This document shows positions 1 to 8,329 of a DNA stretch of 16,499 nucleotides, piece after piece. This DNA is from Cylindrodendrum hubeiense (lineage: Eukaryota > Ascomycota > Sordariomycetes > Hypocreales > Nectriaceae): contig JAANBB010000669.1 in the NCBI GenBank assembly GCA_014621425.1, positions 1 to 16,499 of the forward strand, in the 5' to 3' direction. How positions within the stretch are numbered: position 1 is the first letter of the stretch; every line of letters begins with the position of its first letter. The notes under the pieces are model-generated. The model was given only the letters and a program-made list of their open reading frames with translations, ran no database searches and had not been told where the DNA came from. Made by a program: the position numbers and the translations under genes.

Positions 1-240
1 AAAATATTATTAGAATATTTATAAAATAATATCTAATACTTATTATAATTCTTAGATCCCTAGAAATTCTAAATATTAAGTATTAAAATTATATTATACT
101 TTTATAAGTATTATTTATATAAGAGGAACTTCTTATTAAACTTTCTATCTAAGCATTTTTAATTAATACACTATCTACACTGTTTTTCAACTAGCTACCT
201 TTAATAATTATATCCAAGATAATAGATAACCTCCCTTATA
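1..240. other. AT-rich block, RIP-like
   Basis: This stretch is almost wholly A and T, rich in TpA and nearly free of CpG, and no reading frame of note crosses it. That composition is typical of RIP-mutated transposon remnants in ascomycetes. It resembles the block at 12583-13290, but I could not align the two or recognise the element. The block fades into ordinary base composition around 240. Confidence 0.6.
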
Positions 241-1172
241 ATGAGAAGCTATAGAATACCACGTCTAAGACAGACTTTAACAAGGAGTGGTGCAAGATAA
301 CTCCCACACAGTATTAGCTCAGTATACAGCAATTGGCCGCCAAACTCTTCGACAACAACTGAGCATGCGCGTCGAAGGAACTGGAGTAGCCTAAGTGTGA
401 ATCATTTATTCATCATGATTCAGGGTATGCCTCTGAGCCCAAACAAAGATCTTTTCACAACTAACATGTACACAGCTTTACAGCACATTATCTTCAATCT
501 CCGGACCACAGTGCCTATACATTGTTCCTTATTATCTGTATTACGCGCACTGTAGCATTGGCAGTCTGTTTGGGATGATACGCCACAGAGCAATAAGGTC
601 AGCCTTGCAAGCCATTCTCCCGATCTTGTCAGATTGACCAAGATGATCTTAGAGGCTAGGCTGAGAAATGATACTAAATTCTCAACATATTTGAGCAGCT
701 TAGAACTCGAGGATACAATGCATATCCACGAGCTAATAAAAGCTGTACGGGTTGGCAATCAATCTAGATAAACGCTTTAACCTCCTCCTTGGATCTTCTC
801 ATCTTATTTTTCACGATCAGTTCTATGGAAGGTAGGGGAGATTCAGAAGGTCTGTTTCAGGGTTGTTTCTTGGCTATTCCCCATCCTATCGATTGATGGG
901 ATAGATTAATCGCTCGATACACTCCATTTCCATGGGCATCAGGCTCATTAGCATTGTGGTTAATTGACCTGCCAGCTCGTTCCCATCTAAAGCAATTGCT
1001 CGGGAAGGCCAGGATAGGAGAGTCAAGTGACAGGGATTAATATACCCACCATTTGATTAATAGCCACTAAAAGTGATATTAATAGGCTGGATATTATTAA
1101 TTATGGAGCAGCCTAGCTAGCTAATTTGTTAGGATTTTACAGTACTTTATCTTAGCACTAGTTAGTTATAAC
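241..1172. other. Intergenic stretch, no gene seen
   Basis: Ordinary base composition returns here. The longest open frame (minus strand, 420-758, 112 codons) is Ser/Leu/Cys-rich with no recognisable domain, promoter or splice pattern, and I do not treat it as a gene. No RNA gene was recognised. Confidence 0.5.
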
Positions 1173-1258
1173 ATGGAAACCTGAGATCGAAGGCGCCCCG
1201 ATCACCTCAGTTGGTTCTGATATGGAAACCTGAGATCGAAGGCGCCCCGATCGCCTCA
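1173..1258. repeat. 37-bp direct repeat, two copies
   Basis: Copy 1 is 1173-1209 and copy 2 is 1222-1258, a period of 49 bp. They differ at one position (A at 1204, G at 1253). Each unit contains GATCG and CGATC arms around GGCGCC, so each could fold as a small hairpin or bind a dimer. A shorter repeat, CTCAACAAT, follows at 1255-1263 and 1267-1275. The pair lies 258-343 bp upstream of the NmrA-like start codon, where tandem operators would be expected; that role is inferred. Confidence 0.85.
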
Positions 1259-1380
1259 ACAATCAGCTCAACAATACTGCCGGAAATTGGATAGTGCAAA
1301 GTTTACCGGTTGTTGATTTCTAAGCATGGTCCGATGCATATCGACCAGTTTCTTTTCATGATTCTCTCCCGTCATCAAGA

Positions 1381-1515
1381 TTATTTAAGGCCTGCTCCGC
1401 CCGCACTAACATCTATACCAGCAACCAGTATCAAGACTAGTATCGAGTCACCAGAAATCTCTGAATCTTCTCTCGACCACTTACTCTATCTCTTCTATCT
1501 CTTCAAATTTTCACC
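1381..1515 (+). promoter_or_regulatory. Core promoter and leader of the first NmrA-like gene
   Basis: A TATA-like TTATTTAAGG lies at 1381-1390, about 130 bp before the start codon. From about 1465 to 1515 the strand is strongly pyrimidine-rich (TCT/CTT repeats), as is common just before highly expressed fungal start codons. The start context is TCACCATGA, close to the ascomycete consensus. Confidence 0.5.
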
Positions 1516-2421
1516 ATGAAAGTCGCACTCGCAGGACTCGGAGATGTTTCCAAGTATCTCATGGAAGAGCTTCCAAAGGAAGGGCACGAAGTTATCGCCC
1601 TCACTCGCAGCCTCAAGCCCCACGTCACGCTCGAACAGCGAGTCACGGATTACTCTGTTGCGGACCTAAAGCGACAGCTTGTTGATTGCGATGCCGTCGT
1701 TTCCGCGATTACCATTCACGCTCCAGAGTTTGCGTCAATCCATCTGGCACTCCTCGAGGCTTGTAATGAATCCCCAGGATGCAAGCGTTTCCTCCCCTCT
1801 GTTTGGGCTGGAAATTATAAGGAGGTGTCTGACCAGCCGCTTTATGCGGGCGAGGACCTTCTACCTATCCTTGATGCCCTCCGAGGGCAGAAAGAGGTCA
1901 ACTGGACCTTCTTTTGCCAGGGATGGATGGTAGATTATATTCTTCCTTCGAATCAAAGATATCTCGCAGACTTCGGCGAACGATGGGTCCAAAACTATCA
2001 GACTAAGGTCTTTACGCTTTACGGAAATGGCAGTCAAAAGGTCGACTTTACATCGGCAAGGGATACAGCTCATGCAGTCGCTATCCTTTTGAACAATGAC
2101 CCTGGCACATGGGAGGAATTTACATGTATCTCGGGCCAACAAATGACGTGGCGTGAGCTCTGGGAGTTTATCAAGGCTCGGGAACCAGAATATACAGTAC
2201 AGAAAAAGTCACTGGCCGAAAGCATCAAAAAGTTCATCGCCAAAGAGAGCAATCAGAAAGTCGCTGCGGCTATGTATGAGGTGATGGGGCATAGTGAGGC
2301 GCTTGCGTTTCCGGAGGGCAAGGTAGAGCAGCACCGGAAGAAGTATTTCAAGCGTATGAAATTCCGGACTCCGGCCGAGTTGTATGATGAGGCCGCCGCA
2401 AAGCCACGAGTGGTAGTTTGA
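1516..2421 (+). CDS. NmrA-like / isoflavone-reductase-like NAD(P)-binding protein (copy 1)
   Basis: A 301-residue single-exon protein of the NmrA/isoflavone reductase group of atypical short-chain dehydrogenases; cytosolic, no signal peptide or membrane segment. The Rossmann entry is VALAGLGDVSKYL (residues 3-15). Arg31 in LTRS after the second strand would favour NADPH. A TSARD motif follows at 179-183. Members act either as NAD(P)H reductases on aromatic or polyketide substrates or as redox-sensing regulators, and sequence alone does not decide. Two features differ from the paralogue at 14273: the third glycine of the cofactor motif is Ser12, and the family's PSEF motif reads PSVW (94-97). 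This copy may therefore bind cofactor differently. Length is normal for the family. The start follows a TATA-like box and a pyrimidine-rich leader. Confidence 0.92.
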   Translation: MKVALAGLGDVSKYLMEELPKEGHEVIALTRSLKPHVTLEQRVTDYSVADLKRQLVDCDAVVSAITIHAPEFASIHLALLEACNESPGCKRFLPSVWAGNYKEVSDQPLYAGEDLLPILDALRGQKEVNWTFFCQGWMVDYILPSNQRYLADFGERWVQNYQTKVFTLYGNGSQKVDFTSARDTAHAVAILLNNDPGTWEEFTCISGQQMTWRELWEFIKAREPEYTVQKKSLAESIKKFIAKESNQKVAAAMYEVMGHSEALAFPEGKVEQHRKKYFKRMKFRTPAELYDEAAAKPRVVV

Positions 2422-2959
2422 ATGGTAGTTTAGTTGCGCAGGTTATGTTGATTTCATTTGGCTCTCATAAGGGGCATGCAAACGAATGGAGGAAACACTA
2501 GGTAACAGGGGTTTCAATTTGTCACAACGACGTCGCGATCGAAGCTAAAATTCAAGATTGACAACAGTAGATAGAAGAATTAAGAGTCTTCTGCCCTTCG
2601 CATCCCTCCCCTAAGCTTGGTGCAATACATTCAAACCTTGTAGCTTCCTGGATTGTTTTCTAAATTGTCAAGATATGCTAAATTAGAGGGGAGCTAATGC
2701 TTCTCATTGCCTTGCTTTTTTGCATTGACTAGCTCACGTACTCTCGGGCTTTAGTGCCTGTGAGATATACAAGCGAATTCCGGTCACATTGCCCGCCTTG
2801 GTTCTAATCCCTTATATTTTTACCTCCTTCCTTACTAGCTACATGTAGTAGGGCAAAGGTATTAAGGGACTCGCTTACTGGGTAAGGTAGATTATTATTA
2901 ATAAAAACAAATAAAAACATAACTATCTAAATATTTAACTTTCTCCTTCGCAGGTGCTA
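2422..2959. other. Intergenic, 3' side of the first NmrA-like gene
   Basis: No gene is visible. The last 80 bases before the MITE are A-rich (around 2890-2940). I see no canonical AATAAA close behind the stop codon at 2421. Confidence 0.5.
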
Positions 2960-3111
2960 TAACGTAAGAACTCGATAAATTCGGATAGCGCTAAAATTTC
3001 ACAGGCTACAGTAGTACTTTTGATGGGATGTGATGTTTTGATCAGATACAAGTGGAATTATGCAGTAAAATCTCCACTTAACTCGTCCGAATTTATTGAG
3101 TTCTTACGCTA
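2960..3111. mobile_element. MITE, Tc1/mariner-like (TA target duplication)
   Basis: The left inverted end is 2962-2985, beginning ACGTAAGAACTC. The right end is 3086-3109. The two match at 22 of 24 positions when one is reversed, and both differences are transitions. TA lies just outside each end (2960-2961 and 3110-3111), the target duplication expected of Tc1/mariner/pogo-type transposition. The element is 148 bp and has no reading frame, so it is non-autonomous. A secondary hairpin sits inside the right half (AAGTGGA at 3050-3056 with TCCACTT at 3073-3079). ACGTAA-type termini occur in fungal pogo/Fot1-like elements; assignment to a superfamily beyond the TA duplication is inference. Confidence 0.8.
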
Positions 3112-4005
3112 TTCTAACTCAGTTTTAACACCCAGTAGGCGACAAATTATACACAACTGAGTAGATAGTTCGGCTTCCGCTCATGTCCGAACACCGGGAT
3201 ATCTTCCTTCCGCTACAGTACACCCATTTTTGACCTCGGCCTCCGGGCTCAGAAATACACCGGGCTGATTTATTTGTGGGGTCAGCTGTGCTAGTCCGTC
3301 GTCTTCGGACATTTTCAGAATACCGAGTCCGGCTCGATGCTTGACCTCGAGATCATTGCCGCTAATGAAACTCAATTTCCTTTGACAATGACCCCGAAGA
3401 CCGGGGAAGATCCACCTCCGCTAAGGAACCACTGAGCTAAAGGTGGCAATAGCGGTGAGAGGGCGTAGATACTTCTTTCGGTAACAAAGGAACAGAAAAA
3501 TGAACTGGAGTAAACCCGAAAGATCCCTCGAATGAATGCCGAGCGCTTTGTGATTCAGCACACCTGCATCAAATATCATATTGAATAAGTCTCGCATGAA
3601 TTCCTCAATGATGATCGTCGTGAATATAATACAGATTTGCCTCACATTACTCCTTCCTCGTCTTATTCGTCTTAGCGTGCAACCCAGTAGAAGCATCCGC
3701 CCGTCCGCCTATGGAGAGTTTGCGGGACCTCCAGAGCCCATATTCGAAATTACAATAGACGCATCGCTGTGGCATTGGCAGATTTACCTGCCCGACGAAA
3801 ATTGTCTCAAGGTATCGGTCGTTCCGATTCCTGCGTAATCAACCTTGATCACTCACGACCACAAAAGAATCTCTACTGTTAGTGTAGCAAAGCTTCACAA
3901 GCTACACCGAGGTAAGAGGTACTCTCAAAACCAATAACACGACCTCAAAAGTCCAGGCAATGAGTGCCAACCTCAACTGGATGTCGTATTCACCGCCACA
4001 GCATT
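3112..4005. other. Intergenic stretch with possible repeat remnants
   Basis: No convincing gene. Open frames on both strands (minus 3421-3696, plus 3581-3838) are short, overlap one another, and show no domain. The segment 3181-3455 is described separately as a possible repeat remnant. Confidence 0.45.
3181..3455 (-). repeat. Possible SINE-like or degraded coding remnant
   Basis: On the minus strand, running down from about 3445, the sequence opens with GCCACCTTTAGCTCAGTGG, which looks like a tRNA 5' half with a pol III A box. CCACCT pairs with AGGTGG a few bases on, and a tight CCCCG/CGGGG hairpin follows (about 3390-3404). No proper B box, anticodon arm or 3' acceptor strand follows, so it is not a functional tRNA. 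The same strand is open from about 3420 to 3181 and reads as a hydrophilic peptide, so a decayed gene fragment is an alternative. Neither reading is firm. Confidence 0.25.
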
Positions 4006-4029
4006 GGGGGGGGGGGGGGGGGGGGGGCN
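4006..4029. other. 22-nt poly-G run with an undetermined base
   Basis: G runs from 4006 to 4027, followed by C and one N at 4029. The homopolymer and N together suggest a base-calling or assembly problem, so the length here, and any frame crossing it, should not be trusted. Confidence 0.9.
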
Positions 4030-4039
4030 ACTACTCGTT

Positions 4040-4056
4040 AGAGTGAGTCTCACTCT
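4040..4056. repeat. Perfect 17-nt palindrome
   Basis: AGAGTGAG (4040-4047), a central T, then CTCACTCT (4049-4056). It sits just after the poly-G run and could be a regulator site or a fold-back that troubled sequencing. Nothing else ties it to a gene. Confidence 0.6.
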
Positions 4057-4412
4057 TATGTATTTGCTCTTATTTATTGTTGCGACGTTTGCTGAGAGCG
4101 CAAGGAAAAGGCCCCTTGGGGATGTAGGAACATGAATGAGGGATACTCAACTCGAGAAATTACTACTGAGAAAGGCCAGGTGTGAAGAGAATGCTGTTAC
4201 TATTTCTTCTTGACTCCTTGCTTAGATATGCCCCTGTCAAAGAACCAACCACCACTCAACGCCAAAAGTAAATCTAGACCACCTACTCCCACTAGTTCTG
4301 CAAAAGTATCCTCCACTCTTGATACCTTCGTTAGCCAAACAACTCTGAATACTATTTTCTTTTACTGGTCTGTCCCGGGCGTTTCTGCTGTCTTATCTCC
4401 TGCTCAAACGCC

Positions 4413-4697
4413 TCACCGGTATCGGGCCCTGCTCACCCCAAATAAGAGCCGCCGGAGCTTCCCCTGGAGTGTGACACTCCCCAGCGGCACTGATGAGTCG
4501 CTGGAGGGTACTGGGATGTGTCTTATCCTCTCAATACTATCTGGTGGAGTCTTGGGCGGTGTCGTGGTTACTCTTCTAGTAATGGGCTGCCTGTCAGGGA
4601 GTGTCGCATCTTGTATCATCCCTCCGTAGATATAAGAAGTAAATCCTTTGCGTTTGCACTTGCTTTTTCCAATCCTGGCCTCAGGTGTGCTGGTCAT
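4413..4697 (-). CDS. Doubtful hypothetical ORF (94 codons)
   Basis: The ORF begins with ATG inside the ATGA that also ends the upstream minus-strand frame at 4694. The product would be basic and rich in Pro, Thr and Ser (residues about 44-75), without a recognised domain. It may be a continuation of that upstream frame broken by a one-base shift, since no intron I tried joins the two in frame. The opposite strand is also open (4210-4629), which weakens the case. Confidence 0.18.
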   Translation of the reverse strand: MTSTPEARIGKSKCKRKGFTSYIYGGMIQDATLPDRQPITRRVTTTPPKTPPDSIERIRHIPVPSSDSSVPLGSVTLQGKLRRLLFGVSRARYR

Positions 4698-5256
4698 TGA
4701 GTAATTTGGCCGTTCAATTGCGGACCGTTCTCAAAACTAACTGGTTTCTTGGTTTTGGTCCTGTTGCAACTGGATTCAGCAGATAACGGGCTAGCTAAAT
4801 AGCTCGTGCGAAGTGGCTTCACTTGGCTAGGTTTGGCAAACTCCTTTTGGTCGGTTGGATCCGCTGGCGTTGTAGAGGTTGATCTAGTGATGCACTTGGG
4901 CAGACGAGGCAGGGGAACCGAAGGATTAAAGATGTATTTCTTCCCGTGTTTGACTCTCGCAGGACAAGGTAGTCTAACGCTTTTTTCAATCGTTCGCAAG
5001 GGGCCGAGCGATGGTTGATTGACGTGGTCCTGTGGCTCATCGTGGTTGCTCTGCTCGAGGCTATTAGGGGGACTATTGGGGAATGCTCCTGGAAGCTTGT
5101 AGAGAGGCTGCGACTCGTTGCGTGGTATGGGACGCGACTGTTGCTCCTCTGGATATCATGAAAGGGTTATAGGGCGGGTTGACGGGTTGACGGCTATAGG
5201 AGATGATAGAGAGGCCTACCCAGGCTGACGCGCTTGAGTGTCGTGGATGGGTGCAT
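4694..5256 (-). CDS. Hypothetical small basic protein, two exons
   Basis: The proposed exons are 5256-5220 and 5148-4694, giving 163 residues. The 71-nt intron has donor GTAGGC, CTATAAC as a possible branch site, and acceptor CCAG, and it joins the frames exactly (phase 1). Exon 2 is open for 455 nt. The product is hydrophilic and disordered-looking, rich in Pro, Ser, Gln, Lys and Arg, with a PLPRLPK motif near the middle; no domain, signal peptide or membrane segment is seen. The start lies only about 200 bp past the monooxygenase stop and inside its likely 3' UTR zone, which argues for caution. It could be a broken gene: the frame ends at TGA in ATGA and a second frame opens at once. I do not recognise it. 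Confidence 0.3.
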
Positions 5257-5344
5257 GATATATGCGTGATACGGCAACAAAACAGAGTAAAATACAACAG
5301 CAGATGTAACACATCAGGTTTCCTCGCAGAGGGTCTGCCATCCC

Positions 5345-5350
5345 TTTATT
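5345..5350 (-). terminator. Poly(A) signal AATAAA of the monooxygenase gene
   Basis: AATAAA on the minus strand, about 107 nt past the proposed stop at 5457. The position fits a normal 3' UTR and supports the longer, spliced C-terminus. Confidence 0.5.
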
Positions 5351-5456
5351 AAATCAATTCAAAGATTCGTTGACAACAATATTTATTGCATATCTGTAAA
5401 TACGCTTCTGAATGAAAGGCTGTCTAAAGGTAAGACATCGATCCCAATTCTACCGC

Positions 5457-7315
5457 TCATAACTTCTGCTGCTTGATTTCAATATAGTCACTGAAATTGA
5501 TCTTGCGAAGCTTCCACCAAGTATGGTAAATGTAAAAGTGGTTATGCATGGGTGTGGCTCCGGAGCTCGACTACTAGGTGTTAGTCATACTCCTCGAAAC
5601 AATATGAGGCAACGAACTTTATGGTAAGTGGAACAATTATCCGAGAGGAAAGCTGGGTGGCCCCTCTTTTCCTTCAGCAGAGCATTGTGCTTTTCCTGAG
5701 CTTCTGCTGTCGGATGAATGGCGTAGCAAGCGGTCTTGTTTTGCTCCTTGATATGATTGACCATCTTGACGTGATAGTCAATTTGAAGCTGGATAACCGT
5801 GGTTGCGTTTGCCCAATAATTGCCCGAGTTGGGTCCGAGGGTCATGAAGAAGTTTGGATACGCATGCACCGCAATTGCTAAATAGATCAGTACTCAATTT
5901 TCATGTTGTAGAAGACGGACAGTCTCACCCCAGTATGCCTCAGGATAGGTGCCCCATTGCTTAGAGAGGTTCAGATTGTCAAGACCATTGACACTAAATC
6001 GGCCTCCCCAATCCTCCATGTCAAATCCTTGGGGAAGCTTAGCTTCTTTGCTCGAACAGGGTTGGACCGGGTAGACTTACCAGTGCCCCAGATCAGAACA
6101 TCGATGTCCCGGGTCTGCTGCTCTTCGACTATGTTCTTCTCACTTCGAACCTCGTACGCGCCCACGGGCTGTCCTTTGAGGTCCTCAGTATCGAGAGCCT
6201 GCGGAGCTTTGGAGATAATTCCATGTTCTGTGATACGAACGGGTTTCTCGGTGATGAGCTCAACATTCGGCTGATTGAACATGGGATACCAGTCGTTCAA
6301 GAAAAGGGGCCTCTTGCATCCAAATTCGGTCTTGGGTCGCAGCTTTTCACGAAGGACAGGATTGGTCACTTGGGTTTCAAGCCAAGCAATTGCCTTCTTG
6401 TGCATGGCCTTGTTCTCGTCCGTACCGCTCAGCCACATGTCCTTGTTCCTCGCGGCCTTACACGGGTGTCAGTACTACCACCAAAATATAGTGTGAAACT
6501 CAGGGCTCCAACTTACAGAAACTGCCCACGATACGTGATAGAGCCAGAGAATAGGATAGAACCAGCTGAAGATGAAGCGTTTCCACGCTGGAATCACGAC
6601 CTCTCCTCGCGGAAATACATGTCCGGGAGTTCGCTGATACATGTAGAGGTTCTTGACGATGGGTTGGATCTTGGGACCAATCTGCGCGGCGCTCGGCCCC
6701 GTCCCAATGATGGCAACATTCTTGCCTGTGAGGTCTTGGTCGGTACGCCATTCAGAGCTGTGCCACTGCTCACCCTTGAAGTTTTCGCGGCCCGGAATCA
6801 TGGCGTACTTGGGTCGGTGAAAGTTACCACCGTTATTGAATAGGATAGTCGCAATCCACAACGTCTTCTTCCTGGTTTCTTTATGCTCTGTCAGGATTTC
6901 CCACTTCAAGGTTTTCTCGTTCCACGTAGCCGTGTCGACTAGAGTTAAGAAATCCGTGGACTTGCGGAGACTGGCGCGATCAGCCAAGGCAGCATAGTAT
7001 TTTTGGATCTCGCTGCCGCCGGCGTAGCTCCTCGTCCAATCTATAAAATCATAATTAGTGATGTACTATTTTAAAGCTGGAGGGAGTGGGCCTACTTGGG
7101 TTGAGCATATATCTCATGACATATGCATGACTTGGGATGTCGCAGGCTACCCCCGGATACCTGTTGGCCTCCCAAACTCCTCCATAATCCGGGTTTCGGT
7201 CAAGGATGCGAAATTCATCGTGTTTCAAGGTGCCGGTGCGGATAAGTTCCCGACCGAGAGACACACCACACATGCCAGCGCCAACAATGACACAGAAAAT
7301 CTCTTTGCGCTCCAT
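5457..7315 (-). CDS. Baeyer-Villiger-type flavin monooxygenase (six exons)
   Basis: A 530-residue class B flavoprotein monooxygenase. It uses FAD, NADPH and O2, most likely to insert oxygen next to a ketone, giving an ester or lactone. Exons: 7315-7096, 7040-6517, 6456-6081, 6027-5929, 5877-5618, 5570-5457; introns are 55, 60, 53, 51 and 47 nt and all keep frame. The FAD motif is GAGMCG (12-17), followed by GGVW...NRYPG (45-55) and a CDIPSHAY block (58-65). The Baeyer-Villiger fingerprint FxGxxxHxxxW is F161-W171. The NADPH motif is GTGPSA (186-191). Arg172 replaces the usual Pro or Asp after the fingerprint Trp. A hydrophobic run at about 229-247 could touch a membrane. Intron 5 (donor GTTCGT, branch GACTAAC) hides the last exon, which ends in a TWWKLRK...DYIE tail normal for the family; reading through it gives a false stop at 5585. 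The substrate is unknown. Confidence 0.93.
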
Positions 7316-7378
7316 CTTTAGCTTTAGGTTACTGATGATTGATCACTAACTATTGTAGGTGACGAAACTGGACAAGCA

Positions 7379-7443
7379 TATATAACCTGAATAAGGATAT
7401 TTCAACTCATGGACAACCCTGGACAGCCCAAACAAGGGCCAAT
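7379..7443 (-). promoter_or_regulatory. Core promoter of the monooxygenase gene
   Basis: TATATA lies at 7379-7384, 64-69 bp before the start codon. A CCAAT pentamer (7439-7443, read on the plus strand) lies about 125 bp upstream and could bind the HAP/CBC complex. Confidence 0.6.
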
Positions 7444-7542
7444 CGGAGAATTGGATCCGATAGAGGAAAGCAAACCGTTTAGGCCATGATCGATAACAGG
7501 GTTGTGTGGCAACAGGCCGGCCATGTTGATGCAGCCTCGGCT

Positions 7543-7592
7543 CCCGGAATCCGAGAATCCGAGCACTTCTTCCGGGGAGCGATGTCGGATTC
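7543..7592. promoter_or_regulatory. CGG-N3-CCG site and GAATCCG repeats upstream of the monooxygenase
   Basis: CGGAATCCG (7545-7553) is an inverted CGG pair with a 3-bp gap, the classic form of a Zn(II)2Cys6 binding site, 230 bp before the start codon. AATCCGAG is repeated at once (7548-7555 and 7556-7563), and CGGATTC occurs in the opposite orientation at 7586-7592. The 16 bases 7543-7558 match 14 of 16 at 9881-9896, upstream of the next gene. Confidence 0.55.
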
Positions 7593-8329
7593 TGGAGGTA
7601 AAGCGGGGCTCATTTGGCTTGGAACGGGGGTCTGCCCCTATCCGATCCATTCGCCCAGCCAATGAATGGCGCCTCCGTCTGGACCAACTTCAATAAACTT
7701 GCTCTCCGGCCACTACAGACGTGATCAGGCCATCACCAACGGTCTATACGGATTGCTTGAAGACCAATGAATATTCGTGCTCTACGATTTTCAATCGCCT
7801 GAATGCTAAATTGGGCCGAGTGGCAAAGGAACTCTGATCACAAGAACTTCATAGGAGTGATAGTGATTAACATCATGAATTTTGAAGCGGTTTGTCATGT
7901 AAATTCCTCATTCAATTCAACAAATAAGCAGTTCAGTCAATATAACGAGATGCCTCCTGTTGTACACTTATTGATACTGAAGGCTGTCCTTTAAGAGATG
8001 TGAATATTCGCCTGTCTTGGAGCAGAGATCACAAACCAGCACAAACTAGGCTAGGCTAGTAGGTCTTGCCGATTTCTGCTAGCAATCGCAGCGCCTATCC
8101 AACTTTAATCTGTTTCGAATCTACCCAGCAATCTATTTAAATATATTTAGAGTCATCATGTGATGGATTGACTCGACACTTCATTGAACAATTGCTACCA
8201 GGAACTGGGCTGAGCATTGCCGCAAAAGATATGGGGGACTCAATTTCAAAGCTTTAGAAAAGCAAGATGAGACAATAAACTATGATAGCGAAAATTCTGT
8301 GGTCAAATCTTGCCGCTCACAGACTCATA
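7593..8329. other. Intergenic, between monooxygenase promoter and LovD-like gene
   Basis: No gene seen; short frames on both strands look like chance. CTATCCGATCC (about 7637-7647) is a near inverted copy of GGATCCGATAG (about 7455-7465), so the upstream region of the monooxygenase may hold a second, wider inverted repeat. The right-hand part takes in the 3' region of the LovD-like gene. Confidence 0.45.

Noticed and set aside
420..758. 112-codon minus-strand ORF
   Set aside because: Composition is Ser/Leu/Cys-rich without a domain, no splice or promoter signals were seen, and it is next to an AT-rich relic.
3421..3450. Functional tRNA gene on the minus strand
   Set aside because: Only a 5' half resembles tRNA; there is no anticodon arm, T arm or matching acceptor end.
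4484..4500. CTGATGAG resembling a hammerhead ribozyme core
   Set aside because: No GAAA core follows a stem II, and the flanks cannot form stems I and III.
4210..4629. 139-codon plus-strand ORF with a hydrophobic C-terminal part
   Set aside because: The hydrophobic run is the complement of a Pro/Thr/Arg-rich minus frame. I saw no promoter or domain for it, and neither strand is convincing.
5585..5617. Monooxygenase ending at the TGA at 5585
   Set aside because: The residues after the Lys ending at 5618 look like translated intron, and a 47-nt intron with a good branch site leads to a family-like tail ending at 5457.
7402..7662. 86-codon minus-strand ORF
   Set aside because: It covers the monooxygenase promoter and its CGG sites, and has no recognisable protein features.
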